This document shows, piece after piece, positions 24,346 to 33,789 of a DNA stretch of 64,000 nucleotides. Under the pieces are notes generated by a model. That model saw only the letters and a list, made by a program, of their open reading frames with translations. It was not told where the DNA came from and searched no databases. How positions within the stretch are numbered: position 1 is the stretch's first letter; the number at the start of each line of letters is the position of its first letter. Both the position numbers and the translations under genes were made by a program. The stretch comes from Nautilia profundicola AmH. Lineage in GTDB: Bacteria > Campylobacterota > Campylobacteria > Campylobacterales > Nautiliaceae. The stretch is taken from positions 62,001 through 126,000 of the forward strand of contig NC_012115.1 in the NCBI RefSeq assembly GCF_000021725.1. The letters are read 5' to 3'.

Positions 24346-26305
24346 AGTTCTCACTGAACTCTTTTACTTTTTCAAACGGTAAAGCAGGTGAAAAATAGTA
24401 TCCCTGAATATAATCTACATCCATAAATCTTAAACTGTTAAGTTGGGCTTTTGTTTCAACACCTTCAGCAACAACTTTAATATTTAAGTCTTTACATAGA
24501 TTAACAGTATTTTGACAAACTAAAAATCCCTTTTTGGTTTCTATTTCATCTATAAGTGTTTTGTCAAGTTTGAGTTCATCAAATTTATTTTTGATTAATG
24601 TCTCTAACGATGAATACCCTACACCAAAATCATCAATAGAAATCAAATATTTGTGTTGTATTAATTTGTTAATGTTTTCTTTTGCGTTACTATCAACAAA
24701 ACTTCTTTCTATAACTTCAAAAACAACGTTTTCGTCTTTAAACATTTCAATTATTTTGTCCATTGCATCACTACTTTTTAATGTATCAGGATGAAGATTT
24801 ATACTTATTTGTGGGAAAAAGTTTTGGAGTTGCCATGTTTGCAAATCTTCTTTTACTTGTTGGCATACCCATATATCTATAATAGGTGCAAGTCCGGATT
24901 TTTCAATAATATCTAAGAAAAAAGGACCTTTTATTTGCCCATTATCGTTATATCTTATTAGGGCCTCAAATTTTTGAGCTTTATTGTATTTCAGGTCTAT
25001 TTTTGGCTGATAATATATAAGCAGATTGTTCTGATTTAAATCGTTAATTAATTCATTCAATTTTGTATTTGCTTCTATTAATTCCTGATTGGCTAAAAAA
25101 GCTTTAATATCTTTTTTTGCTCTTATTTCGTCTTTTATTTCCAGATTGTTTTGAAGAATATATTTTTTGTTTTCAAGGGACTGTATTTCAAAATATTTTT
25201 TAATAAAATGAGAATAAATTATCGTGTCAATTACTATAAGAGATAATTGAAAAGCCGGAACGATAAAAGAATTGGTTTTTAAAAAGCCGTCAATAAATAC
25301 CGGAGTTGACCAAATTACATGATAAGTTGAAAAACTTAAAGGAACGATATTGATAAAAATATAAGCAAGAATAAGATTCAACAAAGGTAAAAACACAAAA
25401 GGCAAAAATAAAAATCTGTTAAATACTACAATTAAGAAAATAATAATATCGTTAATATTGAAAATAACAAACGGAGCAGCAATTTTTGATAATGTTTTTA
25501 CGGTGTTGTCTTTTGCATGTATTAAAAGGGCTATCAACAAGCTTAACCCTACACCGGCACCACCTATATTTATAAAAATTCTATGAAATTCTCCGTATGT
25601 TAAATTAGGAAACATCTGTCTGAATAATATCTCTTTTCCGAAAAGAGCGTTTACCATATGTTCACCATGTATTCCAATAAACCAAAACAGTTGAACCAAA
25701 AAATCCCTTATTGCCAAAATAATAATATTAGGAAGATTTATAACCAGCGGATTGTATTTATCTATAATTATGTCCATAATAGCGTCAACGGAAATATAAA
25801 GCACCATTGTGGCGATATAAGCTGCAAAAAATACAAAAATATAATTGAAAAATCTGTATATATGATAATTACCGTCCGTTAAATTAATATGCAATGAAAA
25901 TTTCGGATATAAAATTTTTAGGAAATAGGTACTTACTATCGGTGCAAAAATTGTAGCCGTGGTAAATCCATAAGGCAGTATTAATGGAAATTTCGGATTT
26001 TCATATACCGTAATAGATAAAAATGTAACGATTGATAAAATAATAGCGATAATTTCTGAAACTTTTATTCTTTTTGCAACAAAAAAAGCAATGGAAACAG
26101 TTGCTATTAAAGAAGTGAAAGATGTTACAGTTTTTGTAAATTTGTCCAAAAGGTCTTTAGGTATAAAACTTATATTAAAATAATTTATAAAGATATAAAA
26201 CAGCATTAAAAATGCTGTAAAAATAATAAAAGGAATAACAGCGACAAATGCTTCTTGTAAAGTAATTATAAACGCTACAATTCTTTTATTTAAAAGAAAT
26301 TTCAA
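24326..26305 (-). CDS. PTS EIIC-like membrane domain fused to an EAL phosphodiesterase domain (paralogue A)
   Basis: 659 residues. Residues 1-375 are a membrane domain resembling the sugar PTS EIIC transporter of the lactose/cellobiose branch, including WFIGIHGEHMVNALFG and GGAGVGLSLLIALL. After a linker comes a complete EAL domain (about 425-650): E447-A448-L449, INLHPDTL, FEVIERSF, IDDFGVGYSSLE, LKLDKTLI and VVAEGVETK. All expected metal and catalytic residues are visible, so cyclic di-GMP hydrolysis is likely. No EIIA or EIIB domain is present and none is encoded nearby, so the EIIC part is more likely a sugar sensor than a PTS transporter; that is inference. It is a tandem paralogue of the next gene. 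Confidence 0.87.
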   Translation of the reverse strand: MKFLLNKRIVAFIITLQEAFVAVIPFIIFTAFLMLFYIFINYFNISFIPKDLLDKFTKTVTSFTSLIATVSIAFFVAKRIKVSEIIAIILSIVTFLSITVYENPKFPLILPYGFTTATIFAPIVSTYFLKILYPKFSLHINLTDGNYHIYRFFNYIFVFFAAYIATMVLYISVDAIMDIIIDKYNPLVINLPNIIILAIRDFLVQLFWFIGIHGEHMVNALFGKEILFRQMFPNLTYGEFHRIFINIGGAGVGLSLLIALLIHAKDNTVKTLSKIAAPFVIFNINDIIIFLIVVFNRFLFLPFVFLPLLNLILAYIFINIVPLSFSTYHVIWSTPVFIDGFLKTNSFIVPAFQLSLIVIDTIIYSHFIKKYFEIQSLENKKYILQNNLEIKDEIRAKKDIKAFLANQELIEANTKLNELINDLNQNNLLIYYQPKIDLKYNKAQKFEALIRYNDNGQIKGPFFLDIIEKSGLAPIIDIWVCQQVKEDLQTWQLQNFFPQISINLHPDTLKSSDAMDKIIEMFKDENVVFEVIERSFVDSNAKENINKLIQHKYLISIDDFGVGYSSLETLIKNKFDELKLDKTLIDEIETKKGFLVCQNTVNLCKDLNIKVVAEGVETKAQLNSLRFMDVDYIQGYYFSPALPFEKVKEFSENFNLSDF

Positions 26306-26364
26306 TCTCCTGGCCTTTAAAATTTTTGGAATTATATCAAATGTTGCAATCGCAACTTTTATTT

Positions 26365-28416
26365 TTATATGTGTTTATTAAACTCTGTATAAAAAGTGTG
26401 TACACGGTTAAATGGAAGTGCAGGTGAAAAATAATACCCCTGAACATAATCTATGTTTATTAATTTTACCTTTTCATACTGTTCTTTTGTTTCAACTCCT
26501 TCCGCGACAACTTTATAATATAAATCATGGCATAGATTAACCGTATGTTTGCAAACTGCAAATCCTTTTTCCGTATTAATAATATCGATTAAAGATTTGT
26601 CGATTTTCAGTTCGTCAATTTTTAGTTTTGTTATTATTTCCAAACTTGAATAACCTATTCCATAATCGTCAATTGCTATTTTAAATCCGTTGTTTTGAAG
26701 CCTGTAGACGTTGTTTTCAGCAATTTTTCCATATAAAAAGCTTCTTTCAATAATTTCAAACATTATATTTTTTTCATATAATATGTCTATTATTTTATTA
26801 ATTGCGTCTTTACTTTTTAACGTATCAGGGTGAAGATTTATGCTTATTTGGGGATTGAAACCTTCTTTTTCCCATAGGTTTAAATGTTTTTTAACTTCTT
26901 TACATGCCCATATGTCTATAATAGGGGCTAAGCCGGCTTCTTCAATTATGGGAAGAAATTCCGGTCCGGTGATTTTTCCATTTATGCTGTGTCTTATTAA
27001 CGCTTCGAATTTATTGCAAGAATTGTTTGTAATATCTATTTGAGGCTGATAATAGATTTTTAGTGTGTCTTTATTTAGAGAATTGATCACTTCATCTAAT
27101 TTCGCCTGTGCGGCAATTAATTCTTTGTGGGCTTTGAATGCGTAAATCCCTTCTTTTGACTTTATTTCTACAGGAATTTCCAAGTTTTTTTCTAATATGT
27201 CAATATGAGAAGAATATGAGTTTGAAGTGACGAATTTTTTGGTGAAATACATGTATACCAACGTATCAATAATAACCAAAAACACCTGTAGTAATATAAC
27301 TAAAATATTGCCATTCGTTTTCAGATATGAGTCGATAAAAACGGGTGTAGTCCATGATACGTAATAGTGAGTGAAATCAATATGTACGATGTGTAAAAAT
27401 ATATATGCGATAATAATGTTTAGTAACGGTAAAAAGATAAAAGGAATAAGAAAAAATCTGTTCAAGACAATAATAGAATATATTAAAAGCGTATTAATGT
27501 TAAAAAACACAAAAGGAGTTGATATTTTAGTAATATACCTAAGGGCTCTGTCTTTGATAAAAATCCAAAATGATATTAACATACCAAGTCCTATACCCGC
27601 ACCTCCGATCAAAACGAACATTCTATTGAATTCACCGTATGTAAGATTTGGACATACTTCTTTAAAAAGAATGGCTTTTCCGAAAAGTCCATTTACCGTA
27701 TGGCTTCCATGAATACCTATAAACCATAAAACCTGCACCATAAAATCCCGTATTATTAAAATAAGCACATCCGGAATATTCATTTCCAACGGATTAAATT
27801 CATGGAAAAATATATTCATGAAAAAATTTACAAAGACATAAAGGATTATAGCAACGAAATATGCTACGAAAAAAACGAATAAATAATTAAAGAGTTTATA
27901 TATATGATAATTTCCATCCATTGCACTAATGTTAAGAGTAAGCTTTGGATAAAAATATTTAAGTAAATATGTGGATAAAATAGGGGAAATTAAAGTCGCA
28001 GGTGTGAAACCGTAAGGCAAAATTAAAGGAATAGAAATATCATCAATTAGTTTAATGATTGAGGTATAATCGTTTACTTTAAAAATATAAACTGAAGAGT
28101 TTTCTATAAGCGTTAATGTTACAAATACGCAAACTGACAAAATAATTGAAATAATCTGAGAAGTTTTAATTCTTAAAGCAAAAAAATATGAAATAGAGAT
28201 TACCGCAACTATAGAAGTAAACGATTGGAGAGTTTTAGATAAATATAAAAGGGCTTTTGGAGAAATAAAAAAAATATCGCTATTGAAGTATATTGCAAAT
28301 GAAAGCAAAAGAGTTACAAATGCTGTTAATAAGAAAAATGGTACAACTGCCGTGAAAGCTTCTTGTAATGTAACTATAAAAAGTAAAATCTTTTTATTTT
28401 TTATAAGTTCGTTCAA
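26365..28416 (-). CDS. PTS EIIC-like membrane domain fused to an EAL phosphodiesterase domain (paralogue B)
   Basis: 683 residues with the same layout as the gene at 24326, which it precedes by 59 bp in transcription. The EIIC-type block is WFIGIHGSHTVNGLFG with GGAGIGLGMLI; the EAL domain has E471-A472-L473, INLHPDTL, FEIIERSF, IDDYGIGYSSLE (Tyr in place of the common Phe), LKIDKSLI and VVAEGVETK. It carries an extra segment of roughly 20 residues near residues 105-125 compared with paralogue A. The two copies are clearly diverged, so the duplication is not recent. It is divergent from topA. Neither copy has a GGDEF domain. Confidence 0.87.
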   Translation of the reverse strand: MNELIKNKKILLFIVTLQEAFTAVVPFFLLTAFVTLLLSFAIYFNSDIFFISPKALLYLSKTLQSFTSIVAVISISYFFALRIKTSQIISIILSVCVFVTLTLIENSSVYIFKVNDYTSIIKLIDDISIPLILPYGFTPATLISPILSTYLLKYFYPKLTLNISAMDGNYHIYKLFNYLFVFFVAYFVAIILYVFVNFFMNIFFHEFNPLEMNIPDVLILIIRDFMVQVLWFIGIHGSHTVNGLFGKAILFKEVCPNLTYGEFNRMFVLIGGAGIGLGMLISFWIFIKDRALRYITKISTPFVFFNINTLLIYSIIVLNRFFLIPFIFLPLLNIIIAYIFLHIVHIDFTHYYVSWTTPVFIDSYLKTNGNILVILLQVFLVIIDTLVYMYFTKKFVTSNSYSSHIDILEKNLEIPVEIKSKEGIYAFKAHKELIAAQAKLDEVINSLNKDTLKIYYQPQIDITNNSCNKFEALIRHSINGKITGPEFLPIIEEAGLAPIIDIWACKEVKKHLNLWEKEGFNPQISINLHPDTLKSKDAINKIIDILYEKNIMFEIIERSFLYGKIAENNVYRLQNNGFKIAIDDYGIGYSSLEIITKLKIDELKIDKSLIDIINTEKGFAVCKHTVNLCHDLYYKVVAEGVETKEQYEKVKLINIDYVQGYYFSPALPFNRVHTFYTEFNKHI

Positions 28417-28515
28417 TTAAAAAACCTTTTGTTTTGAAGGAATGTGTTATTAATTATAGCAAAATTCCTAACATTATTATTAGAAAAAAATTATTAATAG
28501 AATTTTTGTAAAATA

Positions 28516-28541
28516 TTGACAACATTTATCTTTGGTATAAT
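28516..28541 (+). promoter_or_regulatory. topA promoter
   Basis: An extended -10 (TGGTATAAT, hexamer at 28536-28541) is preceded by TTGACA at 28516-28521. The 14-base spacing is short, so the extended -10 probably dominates. Confidence 0.55.
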
Positions 28542-28565
28542 ACCGCCAAAAAAAAGGCATATATT

Positions 28566-30752
28566 TTGGCTAAAAATTTAATTATAGTGGAATCTCCGGC
28601 GAAAGCGAGAACAATAAAAAACTTTTTGGGAAAAGAGTATGAAGTTGTTGCCAGCAAAGGTCATATAAGAGATTTGCCTAAGACTTCTTTTGGAATAAAA
28701 ATTGAAGAAGACAAATTTATTCCTCAATATAGAGTAACGGCTGATCATCAACCTATTGCAAAAGAATTAAAAGAAAAAGCAAAAAAAGCGGAAACGATAT
28801 ATATTGCAACGGATGAAGACCGTGAAGGGGAAGCTATAGGTTATCATATAGCGCATGTAATTGGTAAGAAACCGGAAGAATTACCAAGAATTGTATTTCA
28901 TGAAATCACAAAAACTGCCATAAAAAAAGCTCTTGAAAATCCGAGAACCATTGATTTAAACAGGGTAAACGCACAGCAGGCAAGAAGATTGCTTGACAGA
29001 ATAGTGGGATATAAGCTCTCACCATTGCTTAATAAAAAAATTCAAAAAGGACTTAGTGCCGGTCGGGTTCAAAGTGCTGCTCTTAAACTTGTTGTGGATC
29101 GTGAGAGAGAAATTAAAGCGTTTAAACCTCAAGAATATTGGAGTATTGAAGGTATTTTTAAAAAAATTGAGGGTTCTTTAATTAAATATAACGGTAAAAA
29201 GCTTGATAAATTCGATATTAAATCAAAAGACGAAGCTCAAAAAATCGTAGAAGAGTTAAAACCTCTTGAATATACTGTAAGAGAAATAGAGACTAAAACG
29301 ACTACCGTAAAATCACCTGCTCCGTTTATGACGTCAACACTTCAACAGGTGGCGAGCAGCGAGCTCGGATTTAGTCCGAGAAAAACAATGCAGATTGCAC
29401 AGAAGCTTTATGAAGGTGTGAAAACGCCTGTGGGTGAAACCGGAATTATCACTTATATGAGAACTGACAGTTTAAATATCGCAAAAGAAGCTCAACAGGC
29501 CGCTCTTGAATTTATAAAACAAAACATTGGTGAAGAATATGCTCAGGCTAAAACGTATGCTACGAAAAATCAAAATGCACAAGAAGCGCATGAAGCGATA
29601 AGACCGGTTGATGTAAGACTTACACCTGATGATTTAAAAAACTATCTAAAACCGGATGAACTTAAACTATACGCACTTATTTTTAACAGATTTCTTGCAT
29701 CACAAATGAAAGATGCAAAATTTGAAACACAAAACATATATATAGCAAACGACAAAGGTGAATTTAAAATAAGCGGTAGAAAACTTATATTTGACGGATT
29801 TTATAAAGTGTACGGTAAACCGAGTGCAAACACACTTCTGCCTGAATTTGAAAAAGGTGAAAAATTAAAGCCAGAAGATGTCAAAGCAACTCAGCACTTT
29901 ACAAAACCTCCTGAAAGATATACAGAAGCAAGTCTTATTAAAAAACTTGAATCTCTCGGAATTGGTAGGCCTTCTACATATGCACCGACTATTACGCTGC
30001 TGCAGAACAGAAACTATGTGGAGGTAAAGGATAAAAAACTACATCCGACAGAAATAGCATTTAGTGTAATAGAAACACTTGAGAAGCATTTTCCAGATAT
30101 TGTGGATGCGAACTTTACCGCAAACATGGAAGAGATGCTTGATGAGGTGGCAGAAGCGAAAAAAGACTGGCAGGAAGTTTTAAAAGATTTTTATAATCCG
30201 TTTATGGAACTTGTAAATAAAGGATACAAAGAAATTCCTTCACAAAAAATAGCTAAACCTATTGACGAAACATGTCCTCTTTGCGGATCCCCTCTTGTAA
30301 TTAGAAAAGGTAGATTCGGAGAGTTTATAGCTTGTAGTTCTTATCCGAAATGTAAATATACCCGTCCTCTGGAAGAGAGTAAAGAAGAGAAAAAAACAGA
30401 TGTAAAATGTGATAAATGCGGGGCTGATATGGTTGTTAAAAAAGGGAAAAGCGGTGAGTTTTTAGCTTGCAGCAATTATCCGAAGTGTAAAAACACCAAG
30501 CCCCTAAACGCACCTGAAGTTCTTGATGATGTTAAATGTCCTGAATGTGGGGGAGATATTGTAAAAAGAAAATCAAGAAGAGGTGAATTTTACGGATGTG
30601 CTAATTATCCTAAGTGTAATTTTATTTCTAAATACAGACCTGTAAATAAAAAGTGTCCGGAATGTGGGTATTTAATGGCTGAGCGTACATATAGAAAAAA
30701 AGATGTTTATGAATGCATAAAATGTAAACACAGAGAAGAAGCTAAAAAGTAA
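28566..30752 (+). CDS. topA: DNA topoisomerase I
   Basis: 728 residues. It relaxes negative supercoils by a type IA mechanism. The N-terminal Toprim domain begins KNLIIVESPAKARTIKNFLG and contains DEDREGEAIGYHI; the active-site tyrosine is in GIITYMRTDSL; and four C-terminal cysteine clusters (CPLC...C-x-x-x-YPKC and similar, about residues 575-725) form zinc-ribbon DNA-binding units. The start codon is TTG, with AAAAAAGG upstream; no ATG fits. It leads a short operon with the phosphoesterase (9 bp later), bioB and the antiporter. Confidence 0.97.
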   Translation: MAKNLIIVESPAKARTIKNFLGKEYEVVASKGHIRDLPKTSFGIKIEEDKFIPQYRVTADHQPIAKELKEKAKKAETIYIATDEDREGEAIGYHIAHVIGKKPEELPRIVFHEITKTAIKKALENPRTIDLNRVNAQQARRLLDRIVGYKLSPLLNKKIQKGLSAGRVQSAALKLVVDREREIKAFKPQEYWSIEGIFKKIEGSLIKYNGKKLDKFDIKSKDEAQKIVEELKPLEYTVREIETKTTTVKSPAPFMTSTLQQVASSELGFSPRKTMQIAQKLYEGVKTPVGETGIITYMRTDSLNIAKEAQQAALEFIKQNIGEEYAQAKTYATKNQNAQEAHEAIRPVDVRLTPDDLKNYLKPDELKLYALIFNRFLASQMKDAKFETQNIYIANDKGEFKISGRKLIFDGFYKVYGKPSANTLLPEFEKGEKLKPEDVKATQHFTKPPERYTEASLIKKLESLGIGRPSTYAPTITLLQNRNYVEVKDKKLHPTEIAFSVIETLEKHFPDIVDANFTANMEEMLDEVAEAKKDWQEVLKDFYNPFMELVNKGYKEIPSQKIAKPIDETCPLCGSPLVIRKGRFGEFIACSSYPKCKYTRPLEESKEEKKTDVKCDKCGADMVVKKGKSGEFLACSNYPKCKNTKPLNAPEVLDDVKCPECGGDIVKRKSRRGEFYGCANYPKCNFISKYRPVNKKCPECGYLMAERTYRKKDVYECIKCKHREEAKK

Positions 30753-30761
30753 AGGTAGAAT

Positions 30762-31286
30762 GTGAAAATAGGAATTATGTCCGATACACACAGAAAAACC
30801 GGACGTGCAAAAAAGGTTATTGATCTTTTACTTAAAGAGGGCGTGGAGTTTATTTTACATGCCGGTGATATAGTGGAAGAAGAGGTACTTGAATATCTTG
30901 AAAAAGTTCACGTTAGATATGTAGCGGTTCTTGGGAATAACGATTTTCATTTATATAAAGTTGTTGATAAGTATAATCTTACAACAGAACCTCATTATTT
31001 TAAACTTGCGGGTAAAACGTGGAAACTTATGCATTATCCCAAATATATGTTTCCTTTGGATACGGATATAATAGTTTACGGCCATACGCATGACGTTGAC
31101 ATAACGTTTAACGGTAAAAATCTGATCTTAAATCCCGGAGAAGTATGTGCCAGGGATCATGGGTTTTCAACATGTATGACCCTTGATATTACAGATGAAA
31201 AATATATCGTAACGCTTTTTTACAGAAAAGTGAAAACAAAAGAGTGGAAAACGAAGGTTAAAGAATTTACCCTTCCAAAGGCTTAA
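30762..31286 (+). CDS. YfcE/MJ0936-type metallophosphoesterase
   Basis: 174 residues. The calcineurin-like metal-binding motifs are complete: SDTHRKTGRA (D-x-H), HAGDIVEEE (G-D), GNND, and GHTHDVD (G-H-T-H), plus NPGE. Homologues are phosphodiesterases on artificial substrates; the physiological substrate is unknown. It starts with GTG at 30762, 9 bp after topA, and ends 1 bp before the bioB ATG. Confidence 0.9.
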   Translation: MKIGIMSDTHRKTGRAKKVIDLLLKEGVEFILHAGDIVEEEVLEYLEKVHVRYVAVLGNNDFHLYKVVDKYNLTTEPHYFKLAGKTWKLMHYPKYMFPLDTDIIVYGHTHDVDITFNGKNLILNPGEVCARDHGFSTCMTLDITDEKYIVTLFYRKVKTKEWKTKVKEFTLPKA

Positions 31287-31287
31287 C

Positions 31288-32118
31288 ATGAAAAAAATAT
31301 ATCTCTGCGCCATTAGTAATATAAGAAGTGGAGCCTGCAATGAAGACTGTAAATTCTGCACCCAGAGTGTTAAATGGGGTGCAGATATAAACAGATACAA
31401 ACAAAAAGATCTAAAAACGATCGTAAATGAAGCAAAACTCGCCAAAAAAAACGGTGCAACGGGATTTTGTCTTGTAACAAGTGGAAAGGGTCTTGATGAC
31501 AAGACACTCGAGTACGTTTGTTCGGCTGCAAAATCCGTTATTAAAGAAGTGGATATTTCAATAATAGCATGTAACGGTACGGCGGGAAAAGATTCCTTAA
31601 AAGAGCTTAAAAAAGCAGGGGTAAAAATATATAACCACAATCTTGAAACAAGCCGTGAATATTATCCTAAAATCTGCTCGACCCATACATGGGATGAGAG
31701 GTTTGAAACGTGTGAAAACATCAAATCCGTAGGGCTTCAGCTATGTTGTGGTGGAATTTTCGGAATGGGAGAGAGTAATGAAGATATTGAAAGTTTTATC
31801 AGATCTTTAAAAGAGTTGAAGCCAAACGGTATTCCACTTAATTTTTTTATTGAAAATGAAAAACTTCCTTTAAAGGCTACTCACAATAAGGACTTTGCTT
31901 TAAAAACCGTTAAAAGATTTGCAAATGAGTTTAAAGAAGCTATAATAATGTTAGCGGGAGGAAGGGAAATAGTGTTTGGCAATGAATGGACAGAGGCTTT
32001 AAAGGTCGGTGCGAATTCTATTGTGATAGGGGATTATTTAACTACCAAAGGAGAAAGACCCGATAGGGATCTTGAAATTTTATTAAACGAAGGGTTTGAA
32101 ATAGCAAATGAGTGCTGA
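31288..32118 (+). CDS. bioB: Biotin synthase
   Basis: 276 residues, the short form common in anaerobes and Campylobacterota (the E. coli enzyme is about 346). A radical SAM enzyme, it inserts sulfur into dethiobiotin. The SAM-cluster motif C-x3-C-x2-C is in ACNEDCKFCTQS; further cysteines in the barrel (IIACNGTAG, ETCENI, LQLCCGGIFGMGE) and R in GGREIVFG are in the positions of ligands to the auxiliary cluster. GANSIVIGDYLTTKG closes the barrel. bioF lies elsewhere in the window (45176). The 3' end overlaps the antiporter start by 11 bp. Confidence 0.94.
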   Translation: MKKIYLCAISNIRSGACNEDCKFCTQSVKWGADINRYKQKDLKTIVNEAKLAKKNGATGFCLVTSGKGLDDKTLEYVCSAAKSVIKEVDISIIACNGTAGKDSLKELKKAGVKIYNHNLETSREYYPKICSTHTWDERFETCENIKSVGLQLCCGGIFGMGESNEDIESFIRSLKELKPNGIPLNFFIENEKLPLKATHNKDFALKTVKRFANEFKEAIIMLAGGREIVFGNEWTEALKVGANSIVIGDYLTTKGERPDRDLEILLNEGFEIANEC

Positions 32119-33247
32119 ATTACTGATAATATCTCTTTCAATAATACTTCTTATATCACCGTTTTTGAGTAATACACTTAAATTACCTATTTCTATGGTT
32201 GAAATAACGCTTGGGGCAATATTCAGTGCGGTAGGGCTTATACACCATAATGAAATGTTTAACCTTCTTGCGGAAGTCGGGTTTTTATATTTAATGCTTT
32301 TAGCTGGAATGGAAGTTAATTTAAAAGATTTATTTAAAATGGAAAAATCTATTTTTAAAAAGGGGCTTTTGTTTTTAATCATTTTAAATATTCTTAGTTT
32401 GGTGTTTGTACTGATGTTCGGTTTTTCAAAAGTGTTTTTAGTTATTATGCCGCTGATTTCAATAGGACTTATGATATCAATTCAACAAGAAATTGGGAAA
32501 AAAGAATGGCTTGACTTGGCAATTAAAATAGGTGTTTTGGGAGAACTTATTTCTATTTTGATATTAACGGTCGTGAGCGGATATTTTGAGTTCGGATTTG
32601 GGAAAAAACTTCTTTTTAATATAGGAATCCTATTTTTATTTTTAGCGTTTTTGGCAATAGTATTTTTCCTTATGAGAGCGCTTTTCTGGTGGTTCCCGAA
32701 ACTTAAACATTATCTTATGCCGGGAGTTGACAAGTACCATCAGGATGTAAGGATTGCCATAAGTTTTTTCTTTATTATGATCGCGTTTTTAATGAAAATA
32801 CATCTTGACGTGGTACTTGGTGCGTTTGTCGTAGGGGTATTTATAGCCACGTTTTTTGAGCATAATAAAGACTTGGAGCATAAACTTGCGCCTTTTGGAT
32901 TCGGATTTTTGATTACAATATTTTTTGTTCATGTTGGAAGTTCTTTAAATTTATCATTAATATCGTTAAAAATGATAAAAGACTCTTTAATTATTGTTGC
33001 GGCTATGATTGCAATAAGAGTGTTTGCTTCGACAGTGTTTTATTTTACTTTAGGACTAAAAAAAATGATACTTTTTGCCCTTTCACTTTCTATGCCTTTA
33101 ACGTTATTAATCGCAACGGCTACACTTGCACATCAAAACGGGACAATAAGCGATTATTGGTATAATGTTCTGGTTTTTACGGCAGTACTTGAAGTTATTG
33201 TCGTGATGATAAGTGTAAAAATTATTGAAAAAAAGGTTCAGGAATAA
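32108..33247 (+). CDS. Cation:proton antiporter (CPA2/Kef-type membrane domain)
   Basis: 379 residues with about eleven transmembrane helices and no cytosolic nucleotide-binding domain. The N-terminal SPFLSNTLKLPISMVEITLGAIFSAVG and FLYLMLLAGMEVNL match the Na+/H+ exchanger CPA2 family (L-P-x-x-x-x-x-x-G and F-L-x-F-x-x-G-L-E variants). It would exchange Na+ or K+ for protons at the inner membrane. Its start overlaps bioB by 11 bp, and its 3' end overlaps the convergent hemerythrin gene by 10 bp. Confidence 0.87.
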   Translation: MSAELLIISLSIILLISPFLSNTLKLPISMVEITLGAIFSAVGLIHHNEMFNLLAEVGFLYLMLLAGMEVNLKDLFKMEKSIFKKGLLFLIILNILSLVFVLMFGFSKVFLVIMPLISIGLMISIQQEIGKKEWLDLAIKIGVLGELISILILTVVSGYFEFGFGKKLLFNIGILFLFLAFLAIVFFLMRALFWWFPKLKHYLMPGVDKYHQDVRIAISFFFIMIAFLMKIHLDVVLGAFVVGVFIATFFEHNKDLEHKLAPFGFGFLITIFFVHVGSSLNLSLISLKMIKDSLIIVAAMIAIRVFASTVFYFTLGLKKMILFALSLSMPLTLLIATATLAHQNGTISDYWYNVLVFTAVLEVIVVMISVKIIEKKVQE

Positions 33248-33690
33248 AGAGTATAAAGTTCTTTTTCTTCGAATTCCACCCTGGATTTTAATGCTTTTCC
33301 CAATTTTTGCAATTCATTTTTAAATTTTTCCGTTTGTATTTCTTTGATTGAATCAAATCTGTTTATAAAATCGGCAATAGCTTTTGTGATTGATTTCATT
33401 TCTTCTTGTTTTTGATTTATAAATTCAAGTATTTTATCGTCGTTTTTATATTTTCTTTTCATATATGTATAAAAATAATTATCTTCATATATTATATGCA
33501 ACCTGTATTCATAATGAAATTTCTTTAATATTTCCGGAATTTTTTCATAATTTCTTTTTTGAATATTTTTTTCAATTTTATTAAACAGTGAAAAAAGTTT
33601 TTGATGATCGTGCTTAAGCTCACTTATCAGTTTATCTTCAAAAGAGTAGAATTTTTTCAATTTTTTTAAGATGTTTTTTACAAATCCCAT
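33238..33690 (-). CDS. Hemerythrin-like (HHE) protein
   Basis: 150 residues. A four-helix hemerythrin-type domain carries candidate di-iron ligands: H in LKHDHQKL, H in FHYEYRLHIIYEDNYFY with its Glu, and E in FEEKELYTLY at the end. Relatives bind oxygen or nitric oxide or repair iron-sulfur proteins. The N-terminus is a Lys-rich amphipathic helix (GFVKNILKKLKKFYSF) that may touch the membrane. I use ATG 33690, 6 bases after AAAGGA. An FNR-type site at the class II position precedes it, suggesting control by oxygen or redox state. It is divergent from gltX. Confidence 0.83.
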   Translation of the reverse strand: MGFVKNILKKLKKFYSFEDKLISELKHDHQKLFSLFNKIEKNIQKRNYEKIPEILKKFHYEYRLHIIYEDNYFYTYMKRKYKNDDKILEFINQKQEEMKSITKAIADFINRFDSIKEIQTEKFKNELQKLGKALKSRVEFEEKELYTLYS

Positions 33691-33715
33691 TTTCAATCCT
33701 TTCCGGACTTTTCAA

Positions 33716-33757
33716 ATTTTAACTAATATTAAGTTTAAATTAATTGACTATGATCAA
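33716..33757 (-). promoter_or_regulatory. FNR/CRP-type box and -10 of the hemerythrin gene
   Basis: On the minus strand TTGAT-CATA-GTCAA (33757-33744) matches the FNR consensus at 9 of 10 positions. The -10 TAAAAT is at 33721-33716. With the start at -7 plus 7, near 33709, the box is centred at -41.5, the standard class II activator position. There is no good -35, as expected for an activated promoter. Confidence 0.6.
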
Positions 33758-33783
33758 TAAAATACAAAAAAATAATGATTTGA

Positions 33784-33789
33784 TATAAT
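33784..33789 (+). promoter_or_regulatory. gltX -10 box
   Basis: TATAAT followed by TTCATCAAAAAGGA and the ATG at 33809. The leader would be about 12 bases. The same compact pattern (TATAATTTCAT, then AAAAAGG) precedes nspC at 23205. Confidence 0.6.

Noticed and set aside
24326-28416. Functional sugar phosphotransferase transporters
   Set aside because: EIIA and EIIB domains and genes are absent nearby and the C-terminal half is a complete EAL domain, so a signalling role fits better; not excluded without the rest of the genome.
31167-31640. A 157-codon minus-strand open frame opposite bioB and the phosphoesterase
   Set aside because: It lies entirely on the antisense of two well-recognised genes, with no ribosome site and no family pattern.
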